From: Oscillatoriales cyanobacterium CG2_30_40_61 | Lineage (GTDB): Bacteria; Cyanobacteriota; Cyanobacteriia; Cyanobacteriales; Microcoleaceae | Assembly: GCA_001873365.1 (NCBI GenBank) | Contig: MNYZ01000005.1 | Span: 1-60,266, forward strand | Direction of reading: 5' to 3' | DNA length: 60,266 nucleotides | Shown: one piece after another, positions 48,264 to 57,086 of the stretch | How positions within the stretch are numbered: position 1 is the stretch's first letter | Layout of the letters: each line of letters begins with the position of its first letter | Made by a program: the position numbers and the translations under genes | The notes under the pieces: generated by a model | Database searches by the model: none | Told to the model about the DNA's origin: nothing | What the model saw: only the letters and a program-made list of their open reading frames with translations

Positions 48264-48882
48264 ATTGTCTTGCCCAATTTCTGATCGCCCGCCGTACCGC
48301 CAACTTACCATCAAGACGATATTGCTCAATTATAGTTGGAATTTCTTGCACCCGCAGCATCGGAAATACCGAACTTGTTTCTACTTCTCCATAGGTTTCC
48401 CGTTGAAGTTGGTAAATTTTTAATTTGCCAGAATCGTAACACCAAATTTCCGGTATTCCCAAGCGAGCATAAATCGGAAAGCGATTTAAAGATTTATGGG
48501 TCATATCAATTTCTAAGGCTAAGTCTGGAGGGGGATCTTGATTCAAATTAAGCTCTAATCTGCCCCGAATTTTAGCTTCATTCTCAAAATAAAAGCAGTT
48601 GTCAGGTTCTATTCCGGCTAAACGTGCTTCCCGTTTCCAAGTTGTTGAACCATAACTTTCATAATTAATGTCTAGTTCTTCGGCAATATCTTGAATAGAA
48701 ATTCCGATTGCTTCCTTATAATATTCATGTTCAGGTAAGGGGGTCATAATTTCAAAAGTTCCGTTATCATAGGCAATTCTGGCGGCGCGAGTTTGTCCTA
48801 AGTCAATTAGGAGATTTTCAAATTGCTGCCAACTAATATTGTATAAAACAACGCGATCAGCACGGTGTTCAGCGAGTTGCAT
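48256..48882 (-). CDS. Uma2 family (DUF820) PD-(D/E)XK protein
   Basis: The 208-residue protein matches the Uma2 family, abundant in cyanobacteria and of restriction-nuclease-like fold: FEIMTPLPEHEYYKEAI, EPDNCFYFENE, PPPDLALEIDMTHKS and RLGIPEIWCYDSGKLKIYQL. The Asp and Glu of PDLALEID are the expected catalytic pair. Function in cells is unknown. The 3' end coincides with the TTTTA tract. Confidence 0.9.
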   Translation of the reverse strand: MQLAEHRADRVVLYNISWQQFENLLIDLGQTRAARIAYDNGTFEIMTPLPEHEYYKEAIGISIQDIAEELDINYESYGSTTWKREARLAGIEPDNCFYFENEAKIRGRLELNLNQDPPPDLALEIDMTHKSLNRFPIYARLGIPEIWCYDSGKLKIYQLQRETYGEVETSSVFPMLRVQEIPTIIEQYRLDGKLAVRRAIRNWARQLK

Positions 48883-48929
48883 AGGTTTTTTTAAGCAAGT
48901 TATGAAAACAATAATTGTAGTATAATCCC

Positions 48930-48950
48930 GTAGTAAGCCCTTCAGGGCTT
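48930..48950. repeat. GTAGTAAGCCC palindromic repeat, copy 7
   Basis: GTAGTAAGCCC-TTCA-GGGCTT, upstream of the Uma2 gene. Confidence 0.7.
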
Positions 48951-49101
48951 TCTTTCATTTTCTTTTATTCTGAACAAAAAAATTCTGGAAATGGGATATT
49001 GTTCTCTCCCCGTATCAATGGAAGACCCCATTTCCACATCAGAACTAATATATAGAAGTACGACGGGTGAAAGAAATCTAGTCTTTCCACCCGTGCGATC
49101 G

Positions 49102-49944
49102 CTAATCATATTGTTGACAGATGGCTTGGGCTTCTTGCTTGAGGCGATCGCGCACACTATCCGGTGCAACAATTTCACAGAGGGAGCGATAGACCAAAAT
49201 CTCGCGGATCAGCCAAAAAGTGTTCGACACCCGACGCACCACTATCAGGATATCACCCTCCCGTTGCTTGCTGAGGTCGTCCCGTTTTGACTCGTAGCTA
49301 TTCGCCAGTTCCCCCTTAAAGTGTAAGTACACTTTGATAAAATCTAAATCGTCTCGCCATATTCCCTCCCCGGGCAGGATATTCAGATCCGTAATCCGAT
49401 CCAGACGCAGGGAACGGTTATGGGCCAATTCCGGTAAATCCCGGTTGCCCTCGGTTTCCTCGCTCCAGATCTCCAAATATAGTCGTTTTTCCCGAAACAC
49501 AATTTCCGCATAACGGACGGTATACATCCAATCTCGCTGTTGAGCATCTCGATAGAGAAGGCGAAAGGGTTGGCGACGGGCAATTTGCTGATCCAGTAAG
49601 ACTCGCCAAGCCGGGAGGGAGTGACTGATCTGTTGGAGAAAGGACTGACGCAGGGGGGAGGCCAGATTTCCCCGTTCTAGGAGCAGGGCCATTAATGCTT
49701 GGGCTTCGCTAATGTAACCGCAGTCAATCAGGGCTTTCGTCCCTTGCTCCAAGGCTTGTACTTGCACTGAACTTAAGGTAAAGCGATCGCCCACTTCCAA
49801 TTCTGAACGGGCGATCGCCACTAATAAGCCCGATATACTAGGGCGATCGCCCCATAGAATCTGAAATCTAGCCGCGATCGCTTCTAGTTGCTCCTTCGTT
49901 CCCGGGGGAATAGACAGTGTAATAGTTTCTTTTTTCCGAGCCAT
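49102..49944 (-). CDS. WYL domain transcriptional regulator, CRISPR-linked
   Basis: The 280-residue protein has a ribbon-helix-helix-like N-terminus (KKETITLSIPPGTKEQLEAI), then a WYL domain with RQPFRLLYRDAQQRDWM, AEIVFREKRLYLEIW and RSLRLDRITDLNIL. ATG 49944 is preferred over ATG 49983. It is divergent from cas3 with 90 bp between. WYL regulators sit next to several CRISPR loci; Synechocystis Sll7009, beside a type I-D locus, represses crRNA. A similar role here is inference. Confidence 0.85.
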   Translation of the reverse strand: MARKKETITLSIPPGTKEQLEAIAARFQILWGDRPSISGLLVAIARSELEVGDRFTLSSVQVQALEQGTKALIDCGYISEAQALMALLLERGNLASPLRQSFLQQISHSLPAWRVLLDQQIARRQPFRLLYRDAQQRDWMYTVRYAEIVFREKRLYLEIWSEETEGNRDLPELAHNRSLRLDRITDLNILPGEGIWRDDLDFIKVYLHFKGELANSYESKRDDLSKQREGDILIVVRRVSNTFWLIREILVYRSLCEIVAPDSVRDRLKQEAQAICQQYD

Positions 49945-49957
49945 ATTAATTTTATAC

Positions 49958-49986
49958 TTGCATATTTGATAAAGCCGTGCCATAAT
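49958..49986 (+). promoter_or_regulatory. Candidate cas operon promoter
   Basis: TTGCAT (49958-49963), 17-bp spacer, CATAAT (49981-49986), giving a start about 41 bp before the cas3 GTG at 50035. It falls between the divergent WYL gene and cas3, where a repressor site would be expected. Confidence 0.45.
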
Positions 49987-50034
49987 CGGTCTATTAACAA
50001 CTATAAACGACCCGTCACCATTCTAGGGGAAATC

Positions 50035-52164
50035 GTGAAAATTACGCTACTTCCTTTATATTCTCAGCAAAATACCGATGTTCAGGGCTGTCCATTGGGA
50101 TGTCGGGGTGAGTGCAAAGTCAAACAGCAGGCCCCGAACTTTGGTCAAAATCCAGAGATTTCCTGCCCTTTGTCCGTACACCAGGTAGAAACCTGCGCCG
50201 AAGTCCTCCATGGCTCGGCTGAGATTATTTTTAACACCTCAGCCACCGGAGATGGCAAATCCCTGGCGGCCTACTTAGGGGGATTACTTAATCCTAAATT
50301 TCGGACAATTGCCCTATATCCAACCATTGAATTAGTCACGGATCAAGAAAAACAAGTTAGAAATTATTGCCAAGATTTTAATTTAGATGGAAGTCGGCGC
50401 GTCGATAGTTTGTATGGAGTGGAATTAGCCCGACGGGTAGAAATTGCAGAAAAAAGTAACAAATTTAAGGAATTATCAAAAGTAATTGAACATAAACCTA
50501 TTATTCTGACAAACCCCGATATTTTCCACTTAGTAACCCACTTTCGCTATTATAATCCAGCCTATAATCGCGCCTGGTTGCCCTTACTTTTAGCCAGAAA
50601 TCCCGATCTCTATGTTGCCGATGAATTTCATATTTTTGGAGTGCATCAAGAAGCCGCTATTCTGAATAGTTTGCTATTAATTCGTTATAACCGACCGCGT
50701 AAACGTCCGATGAAAGTTTTATTCACTTCCGCCACCCCTAAACCCAGTTTTATTCAGAAGCTAGAAAAAGCGGGATTTCAAGTGACTAAAATAGCGGGAA
50801 ATTATGCTTCTGAACCTACTGCTGGATATCGGCAAATTTTGCAGTCAGTTGAACTCAAATTTGTGCAGTTAGATCGAGATTCAGATAGTTTAACTTGGTT
50901 AAAAGAACAGGCGGAATTGATCCAAAAATTGCTAGAAACAGAAGGTCAAGGACGGGGATTAATTATTCTTAATTCCGTCGCCCAAGTGAGTCGCGCTGTT
51001 CGAGAATTACAAGCCATTTTTCCAGAAGATCAAATCAAAGTTCGAGAGATTAGTGGCCGAATTGATCGACAGGAAAGAACGATCACCCAAACCGAGTTAA
51101 AAAATGCTAAACAATCGGTTTTAGTAATAGGAACATCGGCGGTAGATGTGGGAGTAGATTTTAAAATTCATTTGCTTATTTTTGAGGCTAGTGATTCTGC
51201 AACTTGTATTCAAAGGTTAGGTCGGTTAGGTCGTCATCCTAATTTCTCCAGTTACAATGCTTATATATTACTTCCCGGTCGCGCTCCTTGGATTGAAGCC
51301 AGATTAGCTGAAAAATTAACAGCAGCGCAAGAAATTGATCGAACAAATTTTAGAGAAATTCTGGAAGATGCTTTTAATCCTCCGACGGAATTTGAGCAAT
51401 ATCGGAATTATTGGGGAGCCTTACAAGCTCAAGGAATGTTGTTAAAAATGACCGGAGAAAATACGGCGGTGATGGAGTCAATTCATCAGAATATGAGTCA
51501 GGATTTAAGACAAATTTATGGAGAAAAATTAGATAAAAAACGGGGTCATTGGTGTGCATTAAGTAAAGATTCAACGGGTCAGGCGGTACAGGAGGAATTA
51601 TTAAGGTTTCGAGGCGGGTCAGACCTACAAGCGGCGGTTTGGGAGGGTTCTCGGTTTTATACCTATGATTTATTGCGGCTTTTACCCTATGCAGAAGTAG
51701 AAATTATTGATGCTCAGACTTTTATAGAAGCTGCTGAAAAATTCAACCATCCAGCCACGGAATTTCCTGATCAATATATCCAAGTTTACTTAAAAATAAA
51801 ACAATGGACAGATCGACGATTTGATATTCAATTAGAATGCGATCGCACCACCGAAGAACTCAAACAATGTACGTTAATTCTATTAGATAAACTAACAATT
51901 GTTGGACACCCCCAAGGGGAAGTTAAAAAATGTCTGCGTAAGCGCAAATTACTGGCTTTTATTGTTTCGGTAAACCGGAATCAAGCCTATAGTCATTGGG
52001 AAATCAGTCGCAAATTGCATCTTAATCCTACTTTTGGATTATATCGTTTAACCGATGTCGATGGTGTTGCCTATGGCTGCGCTTTTAATCAAGATGCCTT
52101 GCTTTTAGAAGCGATGAAATGGCGACTCAAACCTTGCGAAACTGCCCAACCTTATATTTTTTAA
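50035..52164 (+). CDS. cas3: Type I-D Cas3' helicase
   Basis: The 709-residue helicase has Walker A TSATGDGKSLAAYL, motif II ADEFH (DEFH in place of DEAH), motif III FTSATP and motif VI QRLGRLGRH. The N-terminus has a cysteine cluster CPLGCRGEC with a further CPLS, a likely zinc site seen in type I-D proteins. No HD nuclease domain is present; it is on Cas10d in this subtype. GTG 50035 follows TAGGGGAAATC. Acts after Cascade binds target DNA. Confidence 0.93.
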   Translation: MKITLLPLYSQQNTDVQGCPLGCRGECKVKQQAPNFGQNPEISCPLSVHQVETCAEVLHGSAEIIFNTSATGDGKSLAAYLGGLLNPKFRTIALYPTIELVTDQEKQVRNYCQDFNLDGSRRVDSLYGVELARRVEIAEKSNKFKELSKVIEHKPIILTNPDIFHLVTHFRYYNPAYNRAWLPLLLARNPDLYVADEFHIFGVHQEAAILNSLLLIRYNRPRKRPMKVLFTSATPKPSFIQKLEKAGFQVTKIAGNYASEPTAGYRQILQSVELKFVQLDRDSDSLTWLKEQAELIQKLLETEGQGRGLIILNSVAQVSRAVRELQAIFPEDQIKVREISGRIDRQERTITQTELKNAKQSVLVIGTSAVDVGVDFKIHLLIFEASDSATCIQRLGRLGRHPNFSSYNAYILLPGRAPWIEARLAEKLTAAQEIDRTNFREILEDAFNPPTEFEQYRNYWGALQAQGMLLKMTGENTAVMESIHQNMSQDLRQIYGEKLDKKRGHWCALSKDSTGQAVQEELLRFRGGSDLQAAVWEGSRFYTYDLLRLLPYAEVEIIDAQTFIEAAEKFNHPATEFPDQYIQVYLKIKQWTDRRFDIQLECDRTTEELKQCTLILLDKLTIVGHPQGEVKKCLRKRKLLAFIVSVNRNQAYSHWEISRKLHLNPTFGLYRLTDVDGVAYGCAFNQDALLLEAMKWRLKPCETAQPYIF

Positions 52165-52168
52165 AATC

Positions 52169-55123
52169 ATGGAAAAACTCACCCTTCTGCAAACCTTACT
52201 AATTGAAACCTTACCCGAAGATACTGATCCGATTTTGCGTTCTTATATTGAGACTATTCTCCCAGCAATGGAACGACAATTTTCAGTTATCACGGCTTTA
52301 GGGGGTTCCTATAAAAGTCATTTAAACAAATTAGAAAAACAAAGCGATTTCCATGCCCAAGAAAAAGCCCAACGCTGGTCAAATAAAGCCGATCAAGGTT
52401 TACAGGTTCATGTTCTAAATGCTTTGTTAACTGCTTGGAATTTGAGTCAATATTTACCCGATGATTTACAACTTTCCGAGGAAGAAAAACGGCTATTGTG
52501 TTTAGGAATAACCTTGCATGATTATAATAAAATTCTTCAAGGTCAAACTGAAGCATCTACATCTCCAAAAGCCCATGAAATTCGGCAAATTTTGCAAGTC
52601 TGCGAAACCTGGGGAGAAAAACTTAATTTTGATGGGTTTTGGCATCCGTGGCGTGAGTATTTAGTGGATATTGCCTATTTAGCTCAAAATACCCAATTTA
52701 AAGTAGGAAGTAATACGTTCATTTCTAATTGGGAAATTGATGATTTTCAGGTACAAATTGAGGATGATCGGCGCTTAGATTTACCCCTGCGTCACTTGTT
52801 AGCTTTTGGTGATATTGCAGTTCATTTTAATGATCCGACGGATGTGGCTATCCAAACGGGAGGCGATCGCTTACAAGATCATTTAGACTGGTTAGAAATT
52901 AACAAAAAATTAGTCTACCATCGCCTGCGGGACTGTCGGGGTTTGCTGACTAATCGTATTCATAATTCTGTGGTTAGTTTTGTAGAAAAAATTGGCTGGG
53001 AACCCCTATTATATTTTGCCCATGGTACAGTTTATTTAGCTCCTAAAACTCCTGAAATTCCCGATTTTATCACCATTGAAAATAATGTTTGGTACAATAT
53101 TATCCAAGGGGATAGAGATAAGGGTATTCAAGGTTTAGCTGAATATTTTAGTCGGGGTGATATTGGGTTTGTGCGAGATGGAAAAGGCTTAAAAGTTGCC
53201 CCTCAAACCCTAGAATTATTCAGTCCCGCAGACCTAATTCGACAACTTCCCCATGTTGTAGAAGTTAAAGTTGCTAATGCTAAAAGTCCCGCAACTCCTA
53301 AGCGCATCGAAAAGTTAGATATTCCCCAAGTTGAAAAAGAAAAACTATTAAAAGCGGCGGATTTGCGGGCGGATCGGATTGCGGAATTTGTGATTTTAAC
53401 TCAAAATCAATTTTTTGAAACCTGTCAGGAATACGCCCCCCAAGTTCTAACCCTGCTAAATTTAGAAACCCAAATTTCCCCAGAAGAAACAGCAATTCAA
53501 TCCGGGGGAGTTAATTATGGTTGGTATCGGGTTGCGGCTCATTATATGGCTGATCATTTAACCCTAGATTTAGAACAAATTAATGAGTTTTTAATTAGTT
53601 TTGCCGATCGCCTAGCAACTTGGGCAGAAGAAAAAGGGTTACTCAAACAACAAAGTAGCCCAACTCGTGAAGCCTTTAGCGATTATTTAGAGCAGTATTT
53701 AGAGATTTGGGGATTAACAGCATTACCCCATAAATTTCCTAATGAACTAGCGGCTTATACGGAGGCAAAAGTCACGAATCAAGCGATTTGTTCTTTAAGT
53801 TCTGGGGAATTTTCTGCTGAAGATCAACTAGATTCCGTGGTGTTGTTTAAACCCCAACAATATAGTAATAAAAATGCGTTAGGAGGAGGTAGAATTAAAC
53901 GAGGAATATCAAAAATATGGGCTTTAGAAATGTTATTACGGCAAGCCTATTGGTCTGCCCCGGCGGGAAAATTAGAAGACAAACAACCGGTTTTTCTGTA
54001 TATTTTTCCCGCCTACGTTTACTCACCACAAACGGCTAGAGCGGTGAGAGTTTTAACTAATACCTTAAAAAGAATTAATCTTTGGGAGGTTCGTAAACAT
54101 TGGATTGATAGTAATATGCAAATTGACGGCTTACAAACCTTAGCTTGGCAAGAGCAAGATGAGGAGGAAGCAGGAAGGTTTGGAAAGCATCAATATTCGG
54201 TTCAAGATTTGCCGTTTATGGCAATTAAGTACACAACAACCATGGGAAAAACCGTAACAGATGCTTGGGTAGAACCTGCGTTTTTAGCCCTAGCTTTGCC
54301 CAGGCTTTTAGGAGTAAAAGTTGTGGCCACCACCAGTCCCGATCCGCTTTATACCAGTGATCAAGAGTTTCTGGAAACCGTGAAATTAGACGGAATTGCT
54401 GGGTTTTGGAATCTACTTAGTTTAGATTCATCTATTCGTTTAGATGGCTTAGAAACGGCCTTAAAACGCTTGTTAATTGCCTATAGCATTCATTTAGATA
54501 ATCGGAGTGCTAAACCCGATCCCCGTTGGCAAGCGTTTAATGGCACGGTAAGGGATTTAGCGACGAATGTGTTAAATGTTTTTGCGATCGCTAATGAGGG
54601 ATTTCGGCGTGATAAACGAGAACCCTATGGTAATGAAATTGATCGCTATTGGCAGTTTGCTCAAATTTGGTCAAAAGGAGATGATGTTATGGAGAAAACC
54701 ATGGAGTTTACCAAAGATTTAGTCGAAAAATATCGCAAGTTCTATCAAGTCGAGGTTAAAGAGTCGAGTCATTCGATTTTATTACCCATTACTAAAGCCT
54801 TGGAGGTGATTTTATCGAGTCCTAATAATCTTGATCCTCAAGATTTAATCTTTCAAGGGGCTGGACAATTGCGCGATGCTTTGGATCGTCAAGAAGTCTA
54901 TAAACGTCCCTTAATTAAAGATAAATCTGTGGATTATGCCTTACGTCAACAACAGGAACTTGAAGCCATTCATGGGTTTATGACAACCTTTGTGGAGGAG
55001 GTTTTTTTGAAACAATATAAAGGCGATCGCGCCCTGCTTCAAGAAAACCGAAACCGCATCAAAGCCGGGGCGGAATTTGCTTACCGTTGGTTGGCATTAC
55101 AAGACAAACAACAACAATCTTAA
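52169..55123 (+). CDS. cas10d: Cas10d (Csc3), large subunit of type I-D Cascade with HD domain
   Basis: The 984-residue protein has an N-terminal HD domain (His81, then HD at residues 117-118 in GITLHDYNK, and further RHLLAFGDIAVHF) that supplies the DNA nuclease in type I-D. The rest is the Cas10d large subunit with degenerate palm. The gene starts 4 bp after cas3. Its last 144 codons appear to be translated again as Cas11d from ATG 54689. Confidence 0.93.
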   Translation: MEKLTLLQTLLIETLPEDTDPILRSYIETILPAMERQFSVITALGGSYKSHLNKLEKQSDFHAQEKAQRWSNKADQGLQVHVLNALLTAWNLSQYLPDDLQLSEEEKRLLCLGITLHDYNKILQGQTEASTSPKAHEIRQILQVCETWGEKLNFDGFWHPWREYLVDIAYLAQNTQFKVGSNTFISNWEIDDFQVQIEDDRRLDLPLRHLLAFGDIAVHFNDPTDVAIQTGGDRLQDHLDWLEINKKLVYHRLRDCRGLLTNRIHNSVVSFVEKIGWEPLLYFAHGTVYLAPKTPEIPDFITIENNVWYNIIQGDRDKGIQGLAEYFSRGDIGFVRDGKGLKVAPQTLELFSPADLIRQLPHVVEVKVANAKSPATPKRIEKLDIPQVEKEKLLKAADLRADRIAEFVILTQNQFFETCQEYAPQVLTLLNLETQISPEETAIQSGGVNYGWYRVAAHYMADHLTLDLEQINEFLISFADRLATWAEEKGLLKQQSSPTREAFSDYLEQYLEIWGLTALPHKFPNELAAYTEAKVTNQAICSLSSGEFSAEDQLDSVVLFKPQQYSNKNALGGGRIKRGISKIWALEMLLRQAYWSAPAGKLEDKQPVFLYIFPAYVYSPQTARAVRVLTNTLKRINLWEVRKHWIDSNMQIDGLQTLAWQEQDEEEAGRFGKHQYSVQDLPFMAIKYTTTMGKTVTDAWVEPAFLALALPRLLGVKVVATTSPDPLYTSDQEFLETVKLDGIAGFWNLLSLDSSIRLDGLETALKRLLIAYSIHLDNRSAKPDPRWQAFNGTVRDLATNVLNVFAIANEGFRRDKREPYGNEIDRYWQFAQIWSKGDDVMEKTMEFTKDLVEKYRKFYQVEVKESSHSILLPITKALEVILSSPNNLDPQDLIFQGAGQLRDALDRQEVYKRPLIKDKSVDYALRQQQELEAIHGFMTTFVEEVFLKQYKGDRALLQENRNRIKAGAEFAYRWLALQDKQQQS
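54689..55123 (+). CDS. Cas11d small subunit, internal in-frame start within cas10d
   Basis: AAGGAG at 54675-54680 lies eight bases before an in-frame ATG at 54689 (codon 841 of cas10d). The product of 144 residues, MEKTMEFTKDLVEKYRKFYQ to the shared stop, is helical, as expected for a Cascade small subunit. Independent translation of Cas11d from cas10d is established in type I-D of Synechocystis. Here the signal is seen directly in the sequence; expression is inferred. Confidence 0.8.
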   Translation: MEKTMEFTKDLVEKYRKFYQVEVKESSHSILLPITKALEVILSSPNNLDPQDLIFQGAGQLRDALDRQEVYKRPLIKDKSVDYALRQQQELEAIHGFMTTFVEEVFLKQYKGDRALLQENRNRIKAGAEFAYRWLALQDKQQQS

Positions 55124-55157
55124 ACCTAAAATTAACCATTTCAAGGAGATAATTACA

Positions 55158-56162
55158 ATGGCAATTCTCGAAACACTTAAACCAGAATTTCAAGCCGCTT
55201 TTCCCCGTTTAGCTTCCGGTAAATATGTACACTTTTTAATGGTACGTCATAGTCAATCCTTCCCCGTTTTTCAGACCGATGGTGTGCTGAATACCGCACG
55301 GACTCAAGCGGGATTAACTACGGTTGATTTCCTCAGTCGTTTAGTGATGTTTAAACGCAAACAAATCACCCCGGAAAGATTAGCAGGACGGGAATTATTA
55401 CGGTCTTTAACCTTAACCAGTGCCACCGAAGGTACAGAAAATGGTTGTGAATATAATGGGGAAAAATCCTGTAAAAAATGCCCCGATTGTATTCTTTATG
55501 GGTTTGCCATTGGTGATAGCGGATCGGAACGTTCTAAAGTATATTCAGATTCGGCTTTTTCTCTGACTCCTTACGAAAATTCTCACCGTAGTTTTACCTT
55601 TAATGCTCCCTTTGAAGGGGGAACTATGAGCGAAAAAGGGGAAATGCGAAGTGCAATTAATGAATTAGATCATGTTCTGCCCGAGGTGGCATTTCCGACG
55701 GTAGAAACCCTGCGTGATTCAACCTTTGAAGGGTTTATTTATGTGTTAGGAAACTTGTTAAGAACCCGGCGTTATGGCGCACAGGAATCGCGCACAGGAA
55801 CCATGACTAATCATTTGCTGGGACTGGTGTTTTGTGATGGGGAAATCTTTAGTAATCTGCATTTTACCCAGGCAATTTATGATCAGTTAAAGCCAGATAT
55901 TAATGCTCCGATTAGTGATATTTTGACTAAAGCAACGGAAGTGGCTGATAATTTAATCAAAAAGGAACCTGTGCGGAAAAGTCAGGTAATTTTACGTCCT
56001 CAATTGGATGAGTTATTAACAGAAGTGAGTGCAATTTATCAGGATGAAACCCGCTTGCGAGAAACTTTAACTACTCTGTATCAACAGACGAAAAGCTATG
56101 CCGAAACCTATGGTGCTTTAACTAAGGAAAAAGGCAAAGGGAAAGGAAAATCTAGTTCTTAA
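55158..56162 (+). CDS. csc2: Csc2 (Cas7d), backbone of type I-D Cascade
   Basis: The 334-residue protein starts MAILETLKPEFQAAFPRL at ATG 55158 after AAGGAGAT. It contains the four-cysteine zinc site GCEYNGEKSCKKCPDC and the characteristic FTFNAPFEGGTMSEKGE and RRYGAQESRTGTMTN. It polymerises along the crRNA. A palindrome cluster follows in the gap before csc1. Confidence 0.95.
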   Translation: MAILETLKPEFQAAFPRLASGKYVHFLMVRHSQSFPVFQTDGVLNTARTQAGLTTVDFLSRLVMFKRKQITPERLAGRELLRSLTLTSATEGTENGCEYNGEKSCKKCPDCILYGFAIGDSGSERSKVYSDSAFSLTPYENSHRSFTFNAPFEGGTMSEKGEMRSAINELDHVLPEVAFPTVETLRDSTFEGFIYVLGNLLRTRRYGAQESRTGTMTNHLLGLVFCDGEIFSNLHFTQAIYDQLKPDINAPISDILTKATEVADNLIKKEPVRKSQVILRPQLDELLTEVSAIYQDETRLRETLTTLYQQTKSYAETYGALTKEKGKGKGKSSS

Positions 56163-56164
56163 TC

Positions 56165-56184
56165 AGTTGTTGTGCTTTAGCACT
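56165..56184 (+). repeat. Palindromic 20-mer AGTTGTTGTGCTTTAGCACT, copy 1
   Basis: Contains hairpin GTGCTTTAGCAC. Immediately follows the csc2 stop; 21-bp period to copy 2. Confidence 0.8.
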
Positions 56185-56185
56185 G

Positions 56186-56205
56186 AGTTGTTGTGCTTTA
56201 GCACT
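56186..56205 (+). repeat. Palindromic 20-mer, copy 2
   Basis: Identical to copy 1 and in the same orientation. Confidence 0.8.
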
Positions 56206-56260
56206 CGATTTTGGTATTAAAGTAAGCTGGAAATTCCGTGTTTTCTTTTAAACCTTTGGG

Positions 56261-56280
56261 TGCGCTGAAGCGCAACAACT
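56261..56280 (-). repeat. Palindromic 20-mer, copy 3, inverted
   Basis: On the minus strand AGTTGTTGCGCTTCAGCGCA, related to copies 1 and 2 with compensated changes (T to C). It can pair with copy 1 or 2 to make a long hairpin between csc2 and csc1. Confidence 0.75.
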
Positions 56281-56306
56281 TTTATAAAATTTTTGAGGAA
56301 AATTTG

Positions 56307-57086
56307 ATGGTTCTTTATCAGTGTCATTTGACTTTGCATGATAATGTTTTTTTTGCGAGTCGGGAAATGGGTATTCTTTATGAAACGGAAAAATATTTGC
56401 ATAATTGGGCCTTGAGTTATGCGTTATTTGAAGCGGTTTATATTCCTAAACCCTATCGACTACAGGGGAAAAATGCTCAAAAACCTGCTTATTTAGATGG
56501 CGATCGCGAACAAAATTTACTCCATCTCAATCAAGCCCAAATTTACGTTTTTCCTGCCCAACCTCTGCGCTGTTCCTATCAAATTAATACCTTTAAAGCC
56601 GCTCAAGTAAATTACTATGGTATTTCCAAACAATTTGGGGCTACAGGGGCAAGCCGCAACTATCCCATTAACTATGGTCGAGCTAAAGAATTAGCCGTAG
56701 GTAGCCGATATCGGACTTATATTATTGCACCGCCGGAGGTGAAATTTCCGGCTTGGATACGGTTAGGAAAATGGGCGGCAAAAATTAAAGTAGATGTGAC
56801 ACCCATTCCCGATACTGGGATTAAAAAAAAATCGGGAGAATATGTCTGTAAACATCCCTTAAATCCCGTAGATTTACCACCCTCTTGTCGCTTACTTTTA
56901 TACAATCGGATTGTTATGCCTCCGGTTAGTTTATTAAGTCAGGCACAATTGATCGGCGATTATTTAGAAATATCAAGACCGGATCGGGGGCAAGAAATGG
57001 CAGAATGGTCACAATTAACCGAGTTATCTTTTCCGATCAATTTACCTTTAGGAGTGGCTTATGGAGCGCATACCGTTTCAGTCTGA
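56307..57086 (+). CDS. csc1: Csc1 (Cas5d) of type I-D Cascade
   Basis: The 259-residue protein begins MVLYQCHLTLHDNVFFASRE, with TEKYLHNWALSYALF and the FNTFKAAQVNYYGISK-type segment (INTFKAAQVNYYG here) of type I-D Cas5. ATG 56307 follows GAGGAAAATTTG. It caps the 5' handle of the crRNA. It overlaps cas6 by 26 bp. An earlier in-frame start at 56238 is unlikely because it would run through the palindromes. Confidence 0.93.
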   Translation: MVLYQCHLTLHDNVFFASREMGILYETEKYLHNWALSYALFEAVYIPKPYRLQGKNAQKPAYLDGDREQNLLHLNQAQIYVFPAQPLRCSYQINTFKAAQVNYYGISKQFGATGASRNYPINYGRAKELAVGSRYRTYIIAPPEVKFPAWIRLGKWAAKIKVDVTPIPDTGIKKKSGEYVCKHPLNPVDLPPSCRLLLYNRIVMPPVSLLSQAQLIGDYLEISRPDRGQEMAEWSQLTELSFPINLPLGVAYGAHTVSV

